Source: a virus
DNA: 44,413 nt
Virus record (IMG/VR): IMGVR_UViG_3300045107_000290
Coordinates: 1-44,413 of that record
Reading direction: 5' to 3' (one strand)
Below the pieces are notes generated by a model. The model saw nothing but the letters and a program-made list of their open reading frames with translations. It had not been told where the DNA came from and made no database searches. Each line of letters begins with the position of its first letter. Positions within the stretch are counted from its first letter, which is position 1. The position numbers were made by a program, and so were the translations under genes. Shown here in pieces: positions 1 through 8,340 of this stretch.

Positions 1-411
1 AACCGGGCGTATGACGACGCGCCCACGGCGCTCGCGGACCGGTTCCTGAGCTTCGGCGGCGGTCGGAGCGGGAAGTTCGGGGCGGCGCTGCGCAAGACGG
101 AGCTGCAGCGGATCCGCGCGCTGAGCGACCTGGAGCCGCAGTTCGCGGCGATGACGCTGGACCGCGGAGACAAGGCGGTGAGCCTGGCGGAGCAACTCCT
201 CTCGCTGGGGCGCGGGCAGAAGTCGGAGGGCGAGCAGACGACGCCGGGAAACATGCTCGGCGGCGCGTTCACCGGGCTGGGCAGCTCGCTCGGGACGCTG
301 GCGACGCTGAACATGCTGGACCGGATGCTGAAGGGCGGCCCGGCGCCGGCGGCCGGCGGAGGCTACGGCGGCGGCTGGGCTGACGAGAGCTACGACTGGA
401 GGGAGAGCTAG
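1..411 (+). CDS. 3' part of an end-spanning internal/ejection-type virion protein
   Basis: The frame is open from base 1 and ends at TAG 409-411. The other end of the window is open in the matching frame from ATG 44201, so joining the ends gives one 207-residue protein. The Gly/Ala-rich ends (GLFGGGGGAGG near the start; a GGGYGGGW stretch near the C-terminus) and helical middle resemble small podovirus DNA-ejection (gp7/gp14-like) proteins. That role is inferred from composition and from its place just before a larger helical protein and the giant polyvalent-type protein. I recognise no enzyme motif. The next gene starts immediately at 412. Confidence 0.75.
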   Translation, partial: NRAYDDAPTALADRFLSFGGGRSGKFGAALRKTELQRIRALSDLEPQFAAMTLDRGDKAVSLAEQLLSLGRGQKSEGEQTTPGNMLGGAFTGLGSSLGTLATLNMLDRMLKGGPAPAAGGGYGGGWADESYDWRES

Positions 412-1473
412 ATGCCGGTGAAGGTGTTCAACGCGGCGGCGCCGCTGCTGGAGGGATTCGTGCAGGGGCACGCGATCGCGCAGCGCATCCGCCAGGCGGC
501 GATCGAGGAGGCGCACCTGGCGATGCAGCAGCAGCAGTTCGAGCAGCAGCGGCAGATGCAGGACCTTGGCCTGGTCGAGCGCTTCAACGCGATCGGGGCG
601 CGGCCCGTGGAGGGTGGCGCAGTGACGGAGGAGGCCGACATCCCCGGCATGGTTGGGGTGCGGGCGCCGATCACGCGGAAGGCCGATTCCTCGCGCACGG
701 TGCGGTACAAGACGCGGGCCGGCCAGGATCTGACGTACGAGTTGCCCACTCCGGAAGAGCAGGCACGGCGCGCGCGTGAGACGCACCAGGCGGACCTGGA
801 AATGGCAGAGCGCGTCAAGGATACGGCGGCGGCGGACCGCTTGCGGCGCGAGGGGCTGCTGGTGACGCCGGAAGGCTCGACGCTGCTGGGCGGCATCGTG
901 CCGGCCGGTACGCGGGTACCGCTTGCGAACGTGGACGACATTCTGCGGGCGATGGTCTACCACCATAAACTGGGGCGCGGAAAGTCCGCGCCGCTGCACC
1001 TGCAGAGCTACCCGAACTACGAGACGGGGGACGTGACTCCGACCGTGCTGAGCTTCGACGAGCAGACGGGCCGGCCGAAGCTGGTGACGGGCGAGCCGGC
1101 GCGCGGGATCGCGCGGCCGCGGCCGCGGGAGGGCCGGCCGAACGGACCGACGCCCGGGCAGGTCTCCACGCAGTTTAAGCAGTACCAGGACCAGATCGAC
1201 CGCCTGCAGGCGCAGGAGGACAAGCTGCACAACGAGCGGCTGGAGCTGGGCGCGCAGCTGAAAAGCGGTAAGGTGTCCGCGCGGGGCGGCGAAGAGCGGG
1301 ATCTGAACGCGCTGGAGCGCGCGACGAAAGAGCGGAAGATCGAGCAGAACGCGCGGGAGATCGCGCGCATCCAGGGCCAAAAGCGGCGGCTGCTGGCGGC
1401 CAAGGACGCGCTGGCCGGCGTGGCCCCGATTGCGGCCGATGCGGGCGGCGGCCTGGCGAATCCGTACCGGTAG
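412..1473 (+). CDS. Helical virion/ejection-type protein, 353 aa
   Basis: The ATG directly follows the stop of the preceding gene, with GGGAGAG seven bases upstream as ribosome binding site. The N-terminal ~60 residues are Gln-rich and helical (runs such as MQQQQFEQQRQMQ). A second coiled-coil-like stretch rich in Lys/Glu/Gln lies at residues ~255-335. The middle is a mixed domain without a motif I know. Its place between the small Gly-rich protein and the 1757-codon protein matches the middle member of podovirus ejection-protein sets. This is an inference; it could also be a tail-tip or head-inner protein. Confidence 0.75.
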   Translation: MPVKVFNAAAPLLEGFVQGHAIAQRIRQAAIEEAHLAMQQQQFEQQRQMQDLGLVERFNAIGARPVEGGAVTEEADIPGMVGVRAPITRKADSSRTVRYKTRAGQDLTYELPTPEEQARRARETHQADLEMAERVKDTAAADRLRREGLLVTPEGSTLLGGIVPAGTRVPLANVDDILRAMVYHHKLGRGKSAPLHLQSYPNYETGDVTPTVLSFDEQTGRPKLVTGEPARGIARPRPREGRPNGPTPGQVSTQFKQYQDQIDRLQAQEDKLHNERLELGAQLKSGKVSARGGEERDLNALERATKERKIEQNAREIARIQGQKRRLLAAKDALAGVAPIAADAGGGLANPYR

Positions 1474-1479
1474 GCGGTG

Positions 1480-4400
1480 ATGGCGGGGGCGGCGGAGCAA
1501 CTGCAGGGAATCCTCGATCCGCTCGACGTGTCGCAGCCGATGAAGGCGCAGGCCTGGGACCTGTTCCAGGCTGCACGCGATCCGGAAGATTTCCGGCGGC
1601 GCTTCGATCCGCTGCCGATTCCGAAGGAGGCGAAGGCGGCGCTGTGGGAGGCGAAGTTCGGCGGCGCGGCGCGGGAGCGGAGCGAGGCGCTGGTGAGGCT
1701 GAAGACGCCGGCGCCGGAGAACCTGCCGACGCAGGCGGAGTTCGACGCGGCGCACCGGGCGCACGTAGCGGGCGTCCTGGACGGGCTGACGGGGCCGCTT
1801 CCGGGGACGGAGCTGACCGGGCTTCCGGGCGTGCCGCTCACCCGGCCGACGCCAGTGGACGTGCAGCGTATGGAGCGCTCGGGCCGATCGTTCCAGCCGC
1901 TGGCGCAACGCCTGGGCGGATCCGTGCCGGGGCAGCCGAATCTGTCGGACTATTCGCAGCTGCTCGCAGCGGTCGGGCTGAATGGCCTGGCGGTGGGCGG
2001 GGCGACGGCTTCCTCTCCGCTGACGCGGCGCGCGCTGGCCGGACTGCAATCCCTGCTGGGCGCTTACTTCGGCTACGAGATGGGCCGCGGCACGCTCGAA
2101 TCCGGCAAGAAAGGCTTTGAGGCGGCGCAGGAGGGCGATTACCCGGAGGCGCTGCGCCAGCTCGGAAACGCCGGTCTGGAAGGCTTCTTCGCCTACCATG
2201 GCGGGAAATCGGCGCTGCAGCGCAGCCTCGTGTTCGAACCGTGGGAGGCATACGCCGAGCGCCAGGCCTCCGTGCAGCCGTCTGCAAGGGACGCCGGCGT
2301 GCGCGGCGCGCCCGTGGAACCCGAAGTGATGCCCGGCGGGCGGGGGGCGCGGGTGAAGCGCCCGCGGCCGGCTCCCGCCGCTCCCATAGAAACCCCCGAA
2401 GAGGTCACCCCTTCCTCTGCATCTCCCCAGGACACCTCGCGACCGTCCGCTCTACCTGCCCTGCCGACCTCGGGGCGGGCGGCCGCTGCTTCCTCCCGGA
2501 AGCTGCCGCGCGACCTGGCGGGCGCGAAGCCGCGCTACGCGATGGGCGGCGACCAGTACGACGTGACATTCGAGGACGACCTCGACCGCGCGGCGTACAT
2601 CACCACGCAGCCGAAGCCGTCGAAGCGCGACGCGGACTTCGTGCAGTTCGTGATGGACGAAACCGGGCTCGATGAGAACGACGTGCGCGCTCTCGGGGGG
2701 CTGGTGCGCACGCAACTGAAGGGCGAGGCGCGGCGCAAGAAGGGCGGCGGGCTCCTTGAAGTGGGCCCGATCCTGCGCCCGTACCTGGAGCGGCAACAGG
2801 CCGGTGCGGCGGCGCCGGCGGAACCGGAGCCGCAGCAAGTCCAGCCCGAGGCGGCGGCGCCGAAGGACGCGCAGGCTGCCATCACCGACTTCAACAAGAA
2901 AGCTTCGGCCGAACTCGCGCCGGCGGAGCAGGCGGTGGCGGACGGGCGCCGGTTGTCGGCGCGCACGATCGACCGCGTGGTGGCGAAGCTCGAAGACTCG
3001 GAAGGGACGCTGGCCGACGCGCTGCGGGGAGACAAGGGCGGCGAGATCGTGAACAGCCTGGTCGAGGACGGGGTGATCACGACGCAGGAAAAGAACGCCT
3101 ACGTCGACGAGCGGCAGCAGCTAACGACGGAGGGGAAGGCGCGGATCGCGAAGGCGCTGGTGGGCCGGATGTTCAACACTCCGGCGCAGCTCACTGGCAC
3201 GCCGCCGGAGATGCGCAACAAGCTGGAGCGGATCGCGCCGCACGTTCTGCGCGTGGAAGGTCGCGCAGGCTGGTCGATCACGCAGGCGACGCGGGAGGCG
3301 CTGGACCTGCTCGAGGACATGCGGGCGCACGGCGGCCGAAACGTGCTCGACGTGGCGCGGCAGGGAGTGATCGGCGGCGGGGGCAAGCGATATTCGCCGC
3401 AAGCGATCGAGATTGCACGGACGCTGCAGCAGGGGCCGGTGAAGGCCGCGGCGGCGTTCCGGCGGTACGCAAACGATGAGGCGCTGAGCCGGGAAGGGGC
3501 GCAAGAGGCGTTCTTCGAGCCGCCGACTCAGCAGGAGGCCTTCGCCGATGCGTTCGGGGATGGCGCGGCCGAGCCGATCAAGGGCAAGGCATTCGAGCCG
3601 GCCGAGGAGCTGCGTGTGCCGAAGCTCCGCGATCACTTGGAAGCGGGAAGCACGGAGGAGTTTTTCCACCGGATTGACGCAAAATACGAAGCACTGCTGC
3701 GCGGCGAGCCAGGCCACGTGTACGTTAATCCGCCAGCGCACGCGTTGATCGTCGCGGTCGGGCTGGAACCGTTCGAAGGTCTCACCCTTGGGGCAGAGGA
3801 GAGCCGGCGGCTGTACCACAACCTCGGCGCGATGGCGGCGGTTGAGCGGGATCCCGAGCTGGCGGCCGGCATTGAACGTCTACGGGCGGCGATGCGGGAC
3901 GCGCGCCGGGAAACCCGTGTGCTGACCTTCGTGCTGGCGGCCGGGCCTGGTGCGAGGCGTCGAACGATGCGGCAAGCGCGCCGGGAGGAGGCGTTTCACC
4001 GCCAGCAGATCCTTCGCAACCAGGGGCACGTGCTGGCCCGGCACGTCAATCCGCTCCGGATGCTGGCGGTTCCCGAAATCCGGAAGGCATATGCCGCGAC
4101 GCGCAAGCTGCGGGAAGTCGAAGGGCAGACGGCGTTCCTCGAGATGGGCGCGATCCTGGCGACGGGCCAATGGCCGGATCTGGGTCTGACGCAGGCGGAG
4201 GCCGAAACGGCGCTTTACCACTATCTGGCCGAACTGGAGCGGATGCATGGCAAGCAAGCATCGGGTATCATCGATTACGTCGAGCCAGTTTTAAGGAGGT
4301 CCCTTGCCAGTCGACGACAAGCAAGCAGAGCAATGGATCAAAGAGCGGTACGCCGGCGTGCTGCCGGCGAAGGAATCCGCCCTGGACCAGGAGGTCCGGG

Positions 4401-6750
4401 AAGCCAAGGCAAATTTCGGAGCCCTGCTCGAGGCCGCGAAGAAGGGCCGCGCGGCGTTCCACGAGAAGTTCAACGAAATCTTTCCGCCGGAGATCTCTTC
4501 GCGTCCGAAGAAGTAGCCGCAAGCCAGGAGGCTGCGGCACACGACGAGGCCCGCCTGCTGGGCGAGCGCCTGACGGCGCAATTTAAGTCCGGCATGGCGA
4601 AGCGGCCGCCGAAGCGGGGCGCGCCGGAAGAAACACAGACCAGCCTGTTCGAAGAGACGCCGGAGAAGGCGCAGCCTTCCCTGTTCGACGAGCTGCTACG
4701 CGACACGCGCGGCGGCGGGCCGCCGATCGACGTGGAGGCAGCGAAAGAACGGGTGCGCGAGGGCGCGCGCGTGGTGCGCGATTTCTTCCTCCCCGGCGGC
4801 GAGCTGCTCGCGCAGCAGGGCCAGGCCGGGCGGCAGATCAAAAAGCTGATCGACACCGCATTCGACCGCGGCGAGCTGGCGGCCGGCAAGCGCGTCGTCC
4901 GGCTCCTGGATGCGGGCGTGCACAAGCTCGACCGGGCAGAACGCTGGGATCTGCTCGATGCGCTCGAAGGCCGCACCGAGGACGCGACGGAGCGGACCTG
5001 GGCCGTGCACGACGTGGTGCGGGCCGTTCTCGACGAGATGGCGACGCGGGCGGTGGACCTGGGAGTGAAGGTCCGGTACACGCGGACGGTCTGGCCTGGC
5101 GAGGATCCGGCCGGCTTGAACCAGCTACAGCGAGCGAGGCTGGCAGCCGGGCATCCGGTTCGAGTCCAGGGGAAGCGGGCGTTTCGGCCGCGCCGCGACT
5201 ATTTCCCTCACGTGATCCCGAATCCGGCGCAGCTTGAGAAGCCGATCGCCGGAAAAAACCAGCTACGGGCCGACGTAGTGGAAAACCTGGTGCGCCAGGG
5301 CGTGCGGCCGGACCGCGCGTCCGCCGAACGGATGGTGGACGGCTACGCGGAGTGGGTGAAGGACGGCGGCCGGAACGGGGAGCTGGAGCGGTTCCTGGTG
5401 GAGTCGGGCCAGGCCGCCGATTCCGCGGAGGCTCTCTGGAAGCTGCAGCGCTACCGCCAGCGGACGCTGAAGCGGGCGGGCTCGCTGGAATTCGCGCGGG
5501 AGATCGACCTGCCCTTCTACGATCCGGACCCGGCGCGTGTATTGCCGGGATGGGTGTCGAAGCAGTCGCTGCGCCTGGCGCAAGTCGAGGTCCTGGGGCA
5601 GGACAATCAGCGGATCAACCGGCTGGTGAAGCGCGTGGAGGACACGGGCGGGGACGCGGAGCTGGCGCGCCGGGCGGTGGATCAGATCCTGGAGATGGTG
5701 AACGAACCGGCAACGCCGGGCGCGCGCCTGGCCCGGGCGCTCCGGACGCTGAACGGCTTCAAGCTGGGCCTGTCGGCCGTGGCGAACGTGACGCAGGGGG
5801 CGCTGAATTCGCTGCTGGCATCGGATCTGACGTCGACGATCGCCGGCGTGCGGGGCGCGGCGACGAAAGAGGGGCGACGGATGGCGGCGGAAGCCGGCGC
5901 GGCGCTGGAGGCGGTGATCCAGGAATCCATGCGGCACGCGGGCCAGGACGGCGTAGCGCTGGCAACATTTCTGCGGGCCACGGGGTTCAGCGGGACGGAG
6001 CGGCTGAATCGCATCGTCGCGGCGAATGCCGGCGCGAAGTACGCCGAGCGGCTGCGGAATCGTCTCCAGTCGAAGCCGGGGGATGGGCGGGCGCGGGCGA
6101 TGCTTGAGGAGCTGGGTCTGGATCCGGATCACGTACAAGGGCCGATGGGGCCGGATGAGGTATTGGTGGCCGCAAAGCGGTTCAGCGATCTGACACAGTT
6201 TCGAAGCCGGCCGCAGGATATTCCGCTGTGGGCATCGACGCCGGCGGGACAGATGTTCTTCCAGTTCAAGAGCTACCTGTACGGGCAAACGCGCCTGGTG
6301 TACCGCGAGTTGGTGGGCGAGATGCGGGCGGGACGGTTCGGGCGCGGCCTTCGAGCGCTGCTGATCCTGGCGACGGTCTTTCCGCTGACCGGAAAAGCCG
6401 TGAAGGCGGTGCGGGAGTTCATCACGGGGCGGATGTTCCGCAAGGAAAAGAAGCGCAAGGCGCCGGCGGATCCGAAGCTTGAAGCACTGAAGGAATACCT
6501 GGACAGCGCGGCGCAGGTTGGCGCGGCGGGAGTACTCGGCGACCTGATGCAGTCCGGACGCTGGAGCCGCGGCGTGGAGTTCTTCGCGGGGCCGACGCTG
6601 GGAACGCTGGGCGAGACGGTGGACGCAGCGGCGAAGGGGGATAAGCGGGCGCTTCTGCGCCAGGCGCTGACGCCGCTGCCGGTAGGGCGGGAGCTGATCC
6701 TGGACGAGCTGGCGCCGCGGAAGCCGCGGAGCAAGAAGCGGGGGAACTGA
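1480..6750 (+). CDS. Giant polyvalent-type internal virion protein (~1756 aa)
   Basis: A single open frame runs from ATG 1480 (GTG 1477 is the alternative) to TGA 6748-6750. The N-terminus carries a hydrophobic Ala/Gly segment (residues ~160-200). It is followed by a Pro/Ala-rich linker (~265-340) and long helical regions. Around residue 830 a REEAFHRQQ stretch looks like a zincin helix that has lost its first His. The last ~300 residues, with KLGLSAVANVTQG and QMFFQFKSYLYGQT, recall the C-terminal modules of phage large polyvalent proteins (LPD38-like, from memory) and gp16-like ejection proteins. Residues ~939-1000 are Arg/Gly/Pro-rich and look translated out of frame, coinciding with a frame-2 ORF. 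The gene may therefore be two genes joined by an indel, or one gene with a nested gene. Confidence 0.75.
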   Translation: MAGAAEQLQGILDPLDVSQPMKAQAWDLFQAARDPEDFRRRFDPLPIPKEAKAALWEAKFGGAARERSEALVRLKTPAPENLPTQAEFDAAHRAHVAGVLDGLTGPLPGTELTGLPGVPLTRPTPVDVQRMERSGRSFQPLAQRLGGSVPGQPNLSDYSQLLAAVGLNGLAVGGATASSPLTRRALAGLQSLLGAYFGYEMGRGTLESGKKGFEAAQEGDYPEALRQLGNAGLEGFFAYHGGKSALQRSLVFEPWEAYAERQASVQPSARDAGVRGAPVEPEVMPGGRGARVKRPRPAPAAPIETPEEVTPSSASPQDTSRPSALPALPTSGRAAAASSRKLPRDLAGAKPRYAMGGDQYDVTFEDDLDRAAYITTQPKPSKRDADFVQFVMDETGLDENDVRALGGLVRTQLKGEARRKKGGGLLEVGPILRPYLERQQAGAAAPAEPEPQQVQPEAAAPKDAQAAITDFNKKASAELAPAEQAVADGRRLSARTIDRVVAKLEDSEGTLADALRGDKGGEIVNSLVEDGVITTQEKNAYVDERQQLTTEGKARIAKALVGRMFNTPAQLTGTPPEMRNKLERIAPHVLRVEGRAGWSITQATREALDLLEDMRAHGGRNVLDVARQGVIGGGGKRYSPQAIEIARTLQQGPVKAAAAFRRYANDEALSREGAQEAFFEPPTQQEAFADAFGDGAAEPIKGKAFEPAEELRVPKLRDHLEAGSTEEFFHRIDAKYEALLRGEPGHVYVNPPAHALIVAVGLEPFEGLTLGAEESRRLYHNLGAMAAVERDPELAAGIERLRAAMRDARRETRVLTFVLAAGPGARRRTMRQARREEAFHRQQILRNQGHVLARHVNPLRMLAVPEIRKAYAATRKLREVEGQTAFLEMGAILATGQWPDLGLTQAEAETALYHYLAELERMHGKQASGIIDYVEPVLRRSLASRRQASRAMDQRAVRRRAAGEGIRPGPGGPGSQGKFRSPARGREEGPRGVPREVQRNLSAGDLFASEEVAASQEAAAHDEARLLGERLTAQFKSGMAKRPPKRGAPEETQTSLFEETPEKAQPSLFDELLRDTRGGGPPIDVEAAKERVREGARVVRDFFLPGGELLAQQGQAGRQIKKLIDTAFDRGELAAGKRVVRLLDAGVHKLDRAERWDLLDALEGRTEDATERTWAVHDVVRAVLDEMATRAVDLGVKVRYTRTVWPGEDPAGLNQLQRARLAAGHPVRVQGKRAFRPRRDYFPHVIPNPAQLEKPIAGKNQLRADVVENLVRQGVRPDRASAERMVDGYAEWVKDGGRNGELERFLVESGQAADSAEALWKLQRYRQRTLKRAGSLEFAREIDLPFYDPDPARVLPGWVSKQSLRLAQVEVLGQDNQRINRLVKRVEDTGGDAELARRAVDQILEMVNEPATPGARLARALRTLNGFKLGLSAVANVTQGALNSLLASDLTSTIAGVRGAATKEGRRMAAEAGAALEAVIQESMRHAGQDGVALATFLRATGFSGTERLNRIVAANAGAKYAERLRNRLQSKPGDGRARAMLEELGLDPDHVQGPMGPDEVLVAAKRFSDLTQFRSRPQDIPLWASTPAGQMFFQFKSYLYGQTRLVYRELVGEMRAGRFGRGLRALLILATVFPLTGKAVKAVREFITGRMFRKEKKRKAPADPKLEALKEYLDSAAQVGAAGVLGDLMQSGRWSRGVEFFAGPTLGTLGETVDAAAKGDKRALLRQALTPLPVGRELILDELAPRKPRSKKRGN
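2273..2286. repeat. Dispersed 14-bp motif, TGCAGCCGTCTGCA
   Basis: One of six sites with perfect TGCAG and CTGCA arms around NCGN. It lies inside the giant polyvalent gene (codons for VQPSA). Confidence 0.6.
4304..4516 (+). CDS. Nested or hidden small gene inside the polyvalent frame, 70 aa
   Basis: A TTG start at 4304 sits behind TTTTAAGGAGGTCCC (4289-4303), one of the best ribosome binding sites in the window. The frame-2 product (starts MPVDDKQAEQWIKERYAG, ends ISSRPKK) has ordinary Lys/Glu/Ala composition, while the overlapping frame-1 product here is Arg/Gly/Pro-rich. A frame-2 TAA lies at 4292-4294, inside the binding site. Deleting one T from the T4 run (4289-4292) would put that TAA in the main frame. 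So either this is a true nested gene, or the upstream gene ends here and an indel fuses the frames. A downstream gene could then restart at ATG 4594. Function unknown. Confidence 0.6.
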   Translation: MPVDDKQAEQWIKERYAGVLPAKESALDQEVREAKANFGALLEAAKKGRAAFHEKFNEIFPPEISSRPKK

Positions 6751-6753
6751 GGG

Positions 6754-6990
6754 GTGGGCCAATGGATGGCGTTATTGCAGACGGGGGAGCCGGGCTCGAT
6801 CGAGAAGTTCGGGATGATCGGGCTGCTGGGAATCGCGGTGGTGGTGCTGTGGCGGGCGTACGTGAAGAAAGACGAGCAAGTGACGGCGCTGACGCGGGAG
6901 CTGGCGGAAGCGGCGAAGCTGCTCGAAAGCCTGGGGCACTCCGGAGACTCCTGCAGCCCGGGCACAACCAGGAAGAGGTCGACGCGGTGA
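6754..6990 (+). CDS. Small membrane protein, holin-like (BhlA/UviB style)
   Basis: Starts at GTG 6754, with in-frame ATG 6766 as alternative, right after the stop of the giant gene. The 78-residue product has one N-terminal membrane segment (FGMIGLLGIAVVVLWRAYV, residues ~19-37). A charged coiled coil (KKDEQVTALTRELAEAAKLLESL) follows, the plan of one-segment phage holins. The last ~15 residues look out of frame, whereas frame 3 reads QPGHNQEEVDAVIGRARAVRARL up to a stop at 7040. A small frameshift near 6950 is therefore possible. It is the only lysis-type candidate at the end of the late block. Confidence 0.6.
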   Translation: MGQWMALLQTGEPGSIEKFGMIGLLGIAVVVLWRAYVKKDEQVTALTRELAEAAKLLESLGHSGDSCSPGTTRKRSTR

Positions 6991-7041
6991 TCGGCCGAGC
7001 GCGCGCGGTCAGGGCACGGCTGTCCGGCCAGGGGGCGTGAG

Positions 7042-7164
7042 ATGGCGCGAGGGCGCGCGGGGTTTTGGGAGCCGGAAGAGGAAGAGCCGGTGTGGGCTCT
7101 CTACAGTTGGACCGTGTGCGGCCGGCGGCGGCCGCCGAAACGCACGCGGCGGAGGAAAGCATGA
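7042..7164 (+). CDS. Basic 40-aa peptide of unknown function
   Basis: ATG 7042 to TGA 7162-7164, overlapping the next start in an ATGA (7161-7164). The N-terminal half is acidic and aromatic (FWEPEEEEPVWALYSW); the C-terminal half is Arg/Lys/Pro-rich with a single Cys. No family recognised. The stop-start overlap suggests it is translationally coupled to the glycosyltransferase remnant and therefore real. Confidence 0.45.
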   Translation: MARGRAGFWEPEEEEPVWALYSWTVCGRRRPPKRTRRRKA

Positions 7165-7349
7165 AGCTGGAAGGCGTGATCGTCTGCGACCGGTACCACG
7201 ATTTCCTGGCGGAGACGCTGCCGCATCACCGGTCGATGTTCGACCGGCTGGCGGTGGTGACGTCATACGAGGACAGGTTCACGTGCGACGGCCGTCCGCG
7301 GCGGGTGCCGGAGGCCTGCGGGCCTGCCGGCGCCGGCGAATACGACTAG
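7161..7349 (+). pseudogene. Truncated glycosyltransferase N-terminus (62 aa)
   Basis: ATG 7161 follows a strong GGAGGAAAGC. The start GVIVCDRYHDFLAETLPHHR and then FDRLAVVTSYEDRFT match the beginning of a glycosyltransferase group that I recall as (V/I)VVC-NY-DFLAETLPxN...FDxxVVVTxxxD. The frame stops after 62 residues, before any DxD metal-binding motif, so no activity is expected. It ends in CTAG (7346-7349) shared with the stop of the convergent minus-strand gene. The simplest reading is that insertion of the minus-strand cassette or a deletion cut the gene. It may still be translated as a short protein. Confidence 0.5.
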
Positions 7350-7600
7350 GGCCGGCGCGCGGAAGCGGCGGCGCGGGCGATCGCGGATCGCTGGTCAGGC
7401 GTCAGCTTGTTCAGTCGGGCCAGGGCGGCGGTGCGGGCGATGGCGCTGCGCTCTTTCTTCGTCAGGTTACGGCGGCGCGCGACGGCGCCGGCGCGGGCAA
7501 TCTGGCTGCGCTCTTCAGCGTTGAGCGCGGCCGCTCGGGCGTATCCGCCCATGCGCCCGATCGCGGTGTAATCGCGCTCGGGGCGCTTGTTCTTCGGCAT
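7346..7600 (-). CDS. Ala/Arg-rich tandem-repeat small protein (84 aa), paralogue of the gene at 8880-9083
   Basis: Minus-strand ATG at 7600 with AGAGAAG eight bases upstream. The protein is built of about three copies of a ~22-residue unit of the form ARxxxLTxxERSxIARxAAxAR. The Leu-(S/T/N)-x-(E/D) pairs are spaced like short helix caps. It resembles small proteins often annotated as hypothetical in soil bacteria and is loosely like KGG-repeat proteins. No catalytic residues are seen. Expected to be basic and helical, possibly nucleic-acid binding (inference). It runs against the surrounding late genes, so it likely has its own promoter and may be a lysogeny-expressed moron. Confidence 0.7.
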   Translation of the reverse strand: MPKNKRPERDYTAIGRMGGYARAAALNAEERSQIARAGAVARRRNLTKKERSAIARTAALARLNKLTPDQRSAIARAAASARRP

Positions 7601-7702
7601 TTTCGTCTTCTCTTCGGAGATGTCCGCAGGTCAGACCCCGCTTGCCAGCTTAGCATCGAAAACTCTTGGTCCACCCGAAAAAAAAGGCCGCTGGGGTGAT
7701 AT

Positions 7703-7714
7703 GCTTGCTTGCTT
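7703..7714. repeat. GCTTGCTTGCTT direct repeat near the 7756 gene start
   Basis: Three tandem GCTT units lie in the 155-bp gap between divergently read genes (7600 minus, 7756 plus). The complementary GCAAGCAAGC occurs at 11874-11883 and 12023-12032, both again in control regions, and once inside a gene (4250-4259). A shared operator is conceivable. A TATGCT box lies just left (7700-7705). Confidence 0.3.
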
Positions 7715-7755
7715 AGCTCGCACTATGCGGGTAAAGGGCAACATCCAAGGGCTCG

Positions 7756-8340
7756 ATGAGTTCGGCGTACCGAGCATGGACGCCGCAGAACGCGGCTCCC
7801 TGCAAGCCGGCCGACCTGGTGGTGGCCGGCGGGGAAGTCCGAATGCGCCTGCCGCGGACCTGCGCGCGGCGCCAGGCGCTGGCGTACGTGAAGCTGCTGA
7901 CCGCAGTGCAGACGGCTGCAACAGGCGGCTTCGCGTTCGAGGGCCGGTTCTACCGTCCGGGAACCGAGGTGCGGGCGGCGGAGCTGGGGCCGGCGCCGGT
8001 GCTGCTCGAGCTGAGCGAGGCGGCGGCCGGCAGCCTGGCGGAGCGCAAGCGGCAGGCCTGGGAGGCGCTGTACATCGTGTGGCGCTGGGACGCGGAGGGG
8101 GAGGCCTGGCGGGAGGTCGCGCGGGCGCAGGGGAACCGGGCCGATACGCTCGACGAGCTGAAGCCGGCCGCTTTGCGGGCGCTGGGCGGGGCCGGGCCGC
8201 GGCGGGTGCCGGGAGTGGCGGAGGCGGCGGCGCGGATCCGCGGGGCGCTCGAGCGGGAGCTCGACGGCCTGGCGGAAGGGGCGCGGCGCGAGGTGCTGGC
8301 GATCGTGCATGACGAGCTGGCGGCGCGGATGGCGGGCTAG
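7756..8340 (+). CDS. Unknown helical protein, 194 aa
   Basis: ATG 7756 is used because the upstream 155 bp are non-coding; ATG 7843 (MRLPRTCARRQALAYVKLL) is an alternative. The C-terminal two thirds are Ala/Glu/Arg-rich helices; a WEALYIVWRWDAEGEAW stretch near residues 97-113 is the most distinctive part. No family recognised. It is the only plus-strand gene in a zone of minus-strand cassettes, and its stop TAG shares CTAG (8337-8340) with the convergent zinc-finger gene. It carries one copy of the dispersed 14-bp motif (7907-7920). Confidence 0.6.
   Translation: MSSAYRAWTPQNAAPCKPADLVVAGGEVRMRLPRTCARRQALAYVKLLTAVQTAATGGFAFEGRFYRPGTEVRAAELGPAPVLLELSEAAAGSLAERKRQAWEALYIVWRWDAEGEAWREVARAQGNRADTLDELKPAALRALGGAGPRRVPGVAEAAARIRGALERELDGLAEGARREVLAIVHDELAARMAG
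7907..7920. repeat. Dispersed 14-bp motif, TGCAGACGGCTGCA
   Basis: Inside the gene 7756-8340 (VQTAA). Identical to the site at 40095 and the reverse complement of the site at 2273. Confidence 0.6.

Noticed and set aside
5263-6762. 499-codon open frame on the minus strand
   Set aside because: Mirrors the end of the polyvalent gene; no binding site or family pattern.
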